Shown here one piece after another: positions 58,409 through 64,000 of a stretch of 64,000 bases of DNA. Origin of the DNA: Oenanthe sinensis (Eukaryota > Streptophyta > Magnoliopsida > Apiales > Apiaceae); contig CM053794.1 in NCBI GenBank assembly GCA_028671895.1, positions 39,758,501 to 39,822,500 of the forward strand, written 5' to 3'. The translations under genes and the position numbers were made by a program. How positions within the stretch are numbered: the first letter of the stretch is position 1; each line of letters starts with the position of its first letter. The notes below the pieces were generated by a model. The model was not told the origin of the DNA. It was given only the letters and a program-made list of their open reading frames with translations, and searched no databases.

Positions 58409-60360
58409 TAAATACTTTGTTTCTTTGACTACTCCTAGTAATTGCATTAAATGTAGTAGAGTTACTTGTATTTTTTTTTGTCAAAAAAAAACCGGACCTA
58501 ATAATTATCTAAACAAGGAGGAATTCTTTCGTTAAATACCTAAAAATAACAAATAATAATATACATATTTAAATAATATATAATTAATAAATCTTTACAT
58601 TTAAAAGTGTAATTAAAACAACCTAAAAGTATGAATTATAATATACTTAAGTATATAGTATTTTAAAGATTATATATAAATATGTAATTAAGACAGTATT
58701 AATTTAAAATTTTAAATGTTATAGTTGTTATTTTACTATACATATTTTCTTAATTTATGTTGCGTTAAATGTTATTTTACAATTTAAAAAATATAATTGT
58801 GATTTTATCGTAAATATTTTATCTTATCGATCACTTACTATACTCAAATACATTTATAGCGTTTTAACACATTAAAAAATTACATATCGTTTTATTATAA
58901 ATATTTTGTCTTAACGACTCCTTGTTGTGCTCATATACATTTATCGTGTTCTAACTTCGTAAAAAAATATATACATTTTTATTTTTATGAATAGATTATC
59001 AACAGATTATAAAAGTTGTAATACAATAAAATATATATGATTTAGAGATAATTATAAATAATTAAATATATAATAATTTATAGATATTAATGGTGAATAG
59101 AAAATAATAAATATTAATGAAGATATTAATGAAATGAAGATAATATTTGATAGATATTAATAGATGTATTTATGATTGAATTCGCTCGTATTGTCCTGGT
59201 AGATATATAATAGAGCATACATGCTATTTGAATACGAATTGATAAACCAAGCATACTATCTCACCTGCTTATTTATATGATTTGGGTGATCGACTGTAAT
59301 TAAATTTCATCCATGAAATAAGAGTAATTAAATTTTTCCTTCCCTTTTTTTAGGTGTTATTTTTTGAAATATTATCATATATTATATTTTTATTAGCACA
59401 TTGCACCCCATTATTTCATTTTGTGATCGATTTGAATCTCTTAAACCACTTTTCATATGTACTTCCCTCATTTTAACTGTTTGTGATATATTACAAATAT
59501 GACTTGTAAAATATTATCTGTCCCCGTTTTTTAAACCCCTTTTTCTTAACCTAATCCTAACAATTTATGGATTGAAAAGTACCCGGGGACTTTCTTAATC
59601 GGTGAATCTTATGTTTTTTAGTTGTTTATCAACAAGTACACCAGTCTAGGCCAGTTATTAATAATTAATAATCTTATACAAACTTGGACCAAGGCAGGCA
59701 CGTGTCGACTGCTATATCATCAAGTCACCAACTCATATAATTGCGAGTCGAATAATATAAAAACCTCAACAATTCCCTTGCAATTAACAGATATCGTTTC
59801 CACTAGCCAAATAATGTTGCCTGGGCTGTGCATTGCAAGACGCTGCACACGTACAGTTGCCATATAATTGCGCAGACCTTTTTTCGAAACAATCAATTAT
59901 GCAAATATTTCAAGTAAAACTCAATTTTAAGTCATGAAATGGAAAATTAGTTGTTACTTTTCTCGCTTCCCAGAAGCACTCGTGTCTCGGTATATATGGA
60001 TAGTGTAGATTTGTTTATAAACTTAAAAATACATATATATTTTAATTTATAAATTATTTATAAGATAATATAAACGGTCCAATTATATATTTTTCAGTGA
60101 ACGTATAATTTATATATACATTTATATATCATTTAATATTCATCATACATCACTTATACATATTGATGGCGGAAGGATTTTCAGGTAAAATTTGTAGCGA
60201 TTATTCTCATCAGTTTTGAGAGGATTTGTATGTGTCTAGGTGTGTGTCTTTTAGGTGAATATGTACTTAATCCCATTTGTTTGTATCTGTTCTCCTTTAT
60301 TTCTTCCGTTTGGTGAGTCGTCTCTCTTCCCTCCTTAGAAGGTGACATCTGTTAGTCTAG
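58409..60360. other. AT-rich spacer without supported genes
   Basis: No coding content recognised. The 81-residue frame at 59622-59867 has no identifiable motif. Confidence 0.45.
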
Positions 60361-60363
60361 TAA

Positions 60364-60791
60364 GAGCATCTCCAATGATACTAGCTAAAATGTTTAGTTA
60401 AAATAATATAAAATAATGGTTATGTAAATTATAGAGAATCAAAAAGTTGTTTTATTCCAATGGTATTAGGTATAATTGTTAGGTATATTTCAAAAATAAT
60501 ATTTTATCATTATAATTATTGTAGGGAGATGAGGTGTACATACAATAAATCTAAAATATCAATAAAAATTTAGAGGGAGATGATGTGTTTTATCATTATT
60601 AAACATATATTATTGCTAACAGATGCTTTGCCATTCAATAAATACAGCGCATTCCTTTTGCACAAACTAAAAATATTCCTAACAGTTACTTGCGTTGGAG
60701 AACAGTTTTATGGGCCAGTTAGCTAAAATGTGTTGCCATCTCAGTTTTGAAGATGATTTTGCCTAACAGATACATAGCATTGGAGTTGCTC
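60364..60791. mobile_element. Tourist-like (PIF/Harbinger) MITE
   Basis: Inverted termini GAGCATCTCCAATGATACTA and, at the right, CATTGGAGTTGCTC. It is flanked by TAA on both sides (60361-60363 and 60792-60794), the TWA duplication of PIF/Harbinger elements. 428 bp, no coding capacity. Confidence 0.7.
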
Positions 60792-60794
60792 TAA

Positions 60795-61028
60795 TAACTT
60801 ATAGGTTTACCAGTTTAGTGGAGTTATAGCAGTTCACTGACAGATTTTTGAAGAGTGTGAGGTGACTGAGCTGCGTGGATCATCAGTGTCGGCTCTTCGG
60901 TAGCTACGGTAAGCCGTATGGCCTGGGTCGTAGAGAACTTTCTGCAGAGCCGTTGTCCGAAGGCGTGGCCGTAGGAGGGAAATTTACAGACTATCACATA
61001 TCTTTGTATCAGTATAATTAACATATCA
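60795..61028. other. Less AT-rich block of unknown nature
   Basis: 60829-61000 has higher GC than its surroundings (GGTAGCTACGGTAAGCCGTA and similar) but no long frame on the plus strand. Together with 60170-60360 it may be one older sequence split by the MITE at 60364. Confidence 0.3.
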
Positions 61029-61268
61029 TAGATTGCTTTATTTTTTTTATCGTTTTGACTTTTAACACACATATTGAGGCATTTTGACTGCATAATAAAA
61101 ATTATTATTTTTAATTGATTTTTTTGTAAATTAAAATTTTAATTATATATTCTTATTCAAAAGAAAAATTTTTGAAAAATGATAATTTTAGCTATGCAAT
61201 TAAAACTCCTAAAAATGTGTGTCAGAAAGTTAATCGTCAAATAATAAAAAAATAAAAAATAGAGGGAG
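61029..61268. mobile_element. Degenerate Stowaway-like MITE
   Basis: The right end is GAGGGAG followed by TA. The arms mirror each other (ATTGAGGCATTTTGACTGCA against GCAATTAAAACTCCTAAAAA). The left end is worn. Confidence 0.45.
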
Positions 61269-62151
61269 TAATAAAGTAACAGTAAAGAAGAATTTTTTAA
61301 AATAGAAAATGTATCCTGGGCTCATTATTCAAATAAGTTTACAAATATCATATGCATGGTGCCACCATAACAGGCACTGCTGAAACGTGAATCTTATTTA
61401 TTACGTGGTGCTTGCAGAATGCGAGAAAAAAGAGAGGTGGGAGTAACTGTGTAAGAGTAGGACCCAACATGGCGCGCTTAAAAGATTAAAATCGTTCCGG
61501 GTCGATACTCATTACATTTATATTGCAAGTGCGCGCGCTTTCTTTTTACATATATACGTTACACACGTATATGATATCTTCAACTCACAATATTTTGGCA
61601 GACTTAATTTTAGGTTTTACAAGTAGCTTATGTAACAAACGACGACACTTAACAAGTTAACCCATGTGCCGCCAATTTAATTGACAGCTGAAAACTTAAC
61701 CTTTTTCACATTTTTATCATTATCCACTTCTTCTCCCATATAAAGTATAAACTGTATACCTAATCGCCGGCGTGTCAACCAACTATATTGTTTTTAATTT
61801 TGACTTTATCACTTTTAATTGGTGGGAGTCGCTACAAGTGAGATTGTTATTCTTCTTATTCTATGATTTGTTTGACTAATTAGTTTTTCCCACAAACTAA
61901 CAAGTTACAAAAAATAATTAAAACTCCTATAGGGCCCGTAAATTAAAGTATACTCCTATAGTCCTATGTTTGAAAAGGGAGGGGAAAATAAAGATGTAAG
62001 CATTGGTTAAATAAATGAATGAATTAAATTGCATTTTCATAACTTGAAGTTACAATTATATATATGTGTGTGTGTAAAGACTAAGGGGGTAAGAATATTT
62101 CAAGCCATAACATCACTAAGCAAGCATAAATGATACGATATATATATAATT
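61269..62151. other. 3' flank of the aspartyl protease gene
   Basis: Probable 3' UTR of the minus-strand gene nearest 62151, then spacer. Nothing else recognised. Confidence 0.45.
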
Positions 62152-63555
62152 TTACTTGCAAATCTGTTTTCTAAATCCAATTCTCTTCCGCTCCAAATCA
62201 TATTCGACATAAAAATTTTGTTGCTGATAATTTCCAATGATAATAGAAGGCCCTTCCGTAGCACCACCTGCACCACCAATGTCATTAACATTAATAGAAC
62301 TACTTACCATGGTCATACAAACCACATTGGATTGATCACCTATTACCGAGAAATAATCAGCCAGTGGAAACTCCACCTTGACTCCGCCTTTGAAGTGGAA
62401 AAATAAATCAGGCACCACCATCGGCTTATTGCCGGTTATATTGTAACACGGTCGTAAACCGGCTCGAGTTTCCACGTCTTTAGCTCTACTATAATTCCCC
62501 ATTTGCTTCTCGAACTCATTCGCTACCAATTCAAACACTTGGTGATCTAAGTACGTAAATGTTGTGCCCGAATCTACTATGGTCCCTCCGTTACCGTTTG
62601 CAGCCGGTACTAAATATTTAAACGGGACTTTAACGTGAACACCTCCCACTGTTATTTTCCTTAAACTTACGTAGTAATAATCTTGATAGGCAGGGTCTGT
62701 GTTGGAGGGGTTAATAAACGGTGTGTATCTGACACCTCCCCCGAACCCGTCACCCGTATAGCCGCGGAACAAAACGAGCTCGCTCGTTTCGGGTTTGTCG
62801 TCGAAGCGGTGAGAGACGAGACAATAGGAGAATTTTTTTAAGCCCATTTGAGCGGGCAGAGAAGCTGGGCCTCGTCCGAACCCGGCAATACCGCAAGGCT
62901 GACTGTCGGAGAAAATGGAGCATCCAACAACAAAATCATTCACACTAGTGTTGGAAAAAACCAAAGTATCCGATAACAATAAGCCTGCTGTAGTGCCAGA
63001 ACCGTACTCAACTACATAATCAGGGCAATTTTGAGGACAGTTAACGGACGTTCCATCGCAGCCTTGGCAACGTGTTTGGACATTGGGTCCGAAAAGGAGG
63101 CCACATTTTGGATCCTTACAGCCCACGACTTTAGCGGATGATGATGATTTAGGTAAGAAAGTAGTTATGTTTCCGGGGTCTATGTTGGGGAAATCACATT
63201 GAGAACATAGATATAGATGCGTGCACGGGAACCAAACGAGACTGCTTCCGGTATCCATGACAAAATCTAGGACTTGCGGTGGCGTGCCGAAGCTGAGAGA
63301 GACCGAGTAACCGCCGTAGCTGCGAGGAAAGAGAGGTGTTTTAGTGAGTTGAGGGGTTTTGAGTTGCTTAGCTCTGGCTAAAGAGGAAGCAGTAAGGTGG
63401 TTTAGTAATGATGTATTATTGTAAAAAGTTTTAGTAGGGATTAGTAGTGGTGTGAGAGAGAGTGTAATTATTGTGGTGTTATTGCTGCTGGGGTATGCGA
63501 ATGGGAGGAGATAGACAAGGGAGAGGAGAGAAAGGAGATGTGGGAAAGAAGCCAT
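62152..63555 (-). CDS. Secreted aspartyl protease, plant atypical/nepenthesin-like (A1 family), At3g52500-like
   Basis: Intronless, 467 residues. The N-terminal signal peptide is about residues 1-22 (LLSLLSLVYLLPFAYPS), followed by a short prosegment. The pepsin-fold domain starts near residue 82 (YSVSLSFGTPPQ). Both catalytic aspartates are present: Asp101 in DTGSSLVWFPC and Asp328 in DSGTTFTYL. The flap tyrosine is likely Tyr184 in VVEYGSGTTAG. A cysteine-rich insert (residues 111-177) marks the plant nepenthesin-like subgroup, and no plant-specific saposin insert is present. The end IIIGNYQQQNFYVEYDL with RIGF is typical of the group. Predicted to be secreted or apoplastic; substrates unknown. 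Its position near SMXL3 matches the Arabidopsis order from memory. Confidence 0.94.
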   Translation of the reverse strand: MASFPHLLSLLSLVYLLPFAYPSSNNTTIITLSLTPLLIPTKTFYNNTSLLNHLTASSLARAKQLKTPQLTKTPLFPRSYGGYSVSLSFGTPPQVLDFVMDTGSSLVWFPCTHLYLCSQCDFPNIDPGNITTFLPKSSSSAKVVGCKDPKCGLLFGPNVQTRCQGCDGTSVNCPQNCPDYVVEYGSGTTAGLLLSDTLVFSNTSVNDFVVGCSIFSDSQPCGIAGFGRGPASLPAQMGLKKFSYCLVSHRFDDKPETSELVLFRGYTGDGFGGGVRYTPFINPSNTDPAYQDYYYVSLRKITVGGVHVKVPFKYLVPAANGNGGTIVDSGTTFTYLDHQVFELVANEFEKQMGNYSRAKDVETRAGLRPCYNITGNKPMVVPDLFFHFKGGVKVEFPLADYFSVIGDQSNVVCMTMVSSSINVNDIGGAGGATEGPSIIIGNYQQQNFYVEYDLERKRIGFRKQICK

Positions 63556-64000
63556 GAATGGGTTATTTCGAGTAGTACTTGGTTAAATTAATGGAGTTTT
63601 AAGTGAGGGAATGGATCGATGGAGATGATGAAGCTACTGATGGCTTGTGGTCTTTTTTTGATTTTTTGGTGGTGAAAGGCAAAAAGAAAGGGTGGTGTGA
63701 TAATAATGTTAAAGCTACTTAATACTACTACTTGGTTTAAAGGAGAAAATATATCACGGGGACAATGGTAGCCCATTAATTTGGTACTACTGCTACAGAA
63801 TACAGATCATAGATCCCTAATGTCTAGATTTAAGCTTATGTTTTTAGAATTTGTGTAAATGCTATTCATAAATTTTAATTTCGCACGAGTTTATTAGTTT
63901 TAAACTCAATTTATTCATCCATTCTCTATAACACAAATTCCTTTCAATTTGATGTGACCGGAGGCCCATGAGAAATCAGAAAACAGTTCTTTATAATGAA
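63556..64000 (-). promoter_or_regulatory. Upstream region of the aspartyl protease gene
   Basis: Likely 5' UTR and proximal promoter, up to the window edge. No clear TATA box was identified. Confidence 0.4.

Noticed and set aside
1..64000. CRISPR arrays, bacterial operons, rRNA genes, complete tRNA genes
   Set aside because: None seen. The sequence is nuclear plant DNA, and the only regular repeats are microsatellites and transposon arms.

Overview
The window is AT-rich nuclear DNA of a flowering plant, almost certainly a eudicot. The evidence is split genes with GT-AG introns, plant-only gene families (SMAX1-LIKE, NHL/LEA-2, nepenthesin-type aspartyl proteases), and long intergenic spaces packed with small DNA transposons, retrotransposon remnants and (AT)n microsatellites. 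The species cannot be fixed from the sequence.

Layout. From 1 to 5.4 kb lie two ordinary plus-strand genes: a BTB/POZ protein (1075-2733) and an LRAT/NlpC-P60-type (NC-domain) protein (3614-5379). From 8 to 29 kb there are four intronless plus-strand genes for NDR1/HIN1-like (NHL, LEA-2) membrane proteins (8011, 15084, 17456, 28118); the two middle ones are a tandem pair. From 18 to 43 kb the DNA is mainly repeats: MULE-type MITEs with long arms, Stowaway-like MITEs, hAT-like elements, a TRIM-like retroelement, a broken F-box-associated gene and a Helitron-like array. At 43.1-46.2 kb on the minus strand is a three-exon SMXL3-type gene of the SMAX1-LIKE family. From 46.5 to 62 kb is another repeat-rich interval, holding a decayed Mutator-like element with a FAR1-type transposase fragment, a probable solo LTR, a SINE and a Tourist-like MITE. 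At 62.2-63.6 kb on the minus strand is a single-exon secreted aspartyl protease.

How the genes relate. They do not form a pathway. The order NHL genes - SMXL3 - aspartyl protease matches, from memory, Arabidopsis At3g52460/At3g52470 - At3g52490 - At3g52500. The NHL genes plus the LRAT gene also recall the related At5g06320-At5g06370 segment. I read the window as an old gene block stretched by transposon insertion.

Most unusual structures. (1) A MULE remnant at 47545-49992 has seven copies of a 17-bp palindrome near its ends, three pairs of which are spaced exactly 23 bp. (2) Three foldback MITEs (20523, 26433, 36611) have arms built from degenerate repeats with a period of about 30 bp; two of the three have perfect 9-bp target duplications. 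(3) A Helitron-like repeat forms a head-to-tail array at 41157-42053, with an inverted relative at 53793-54262.
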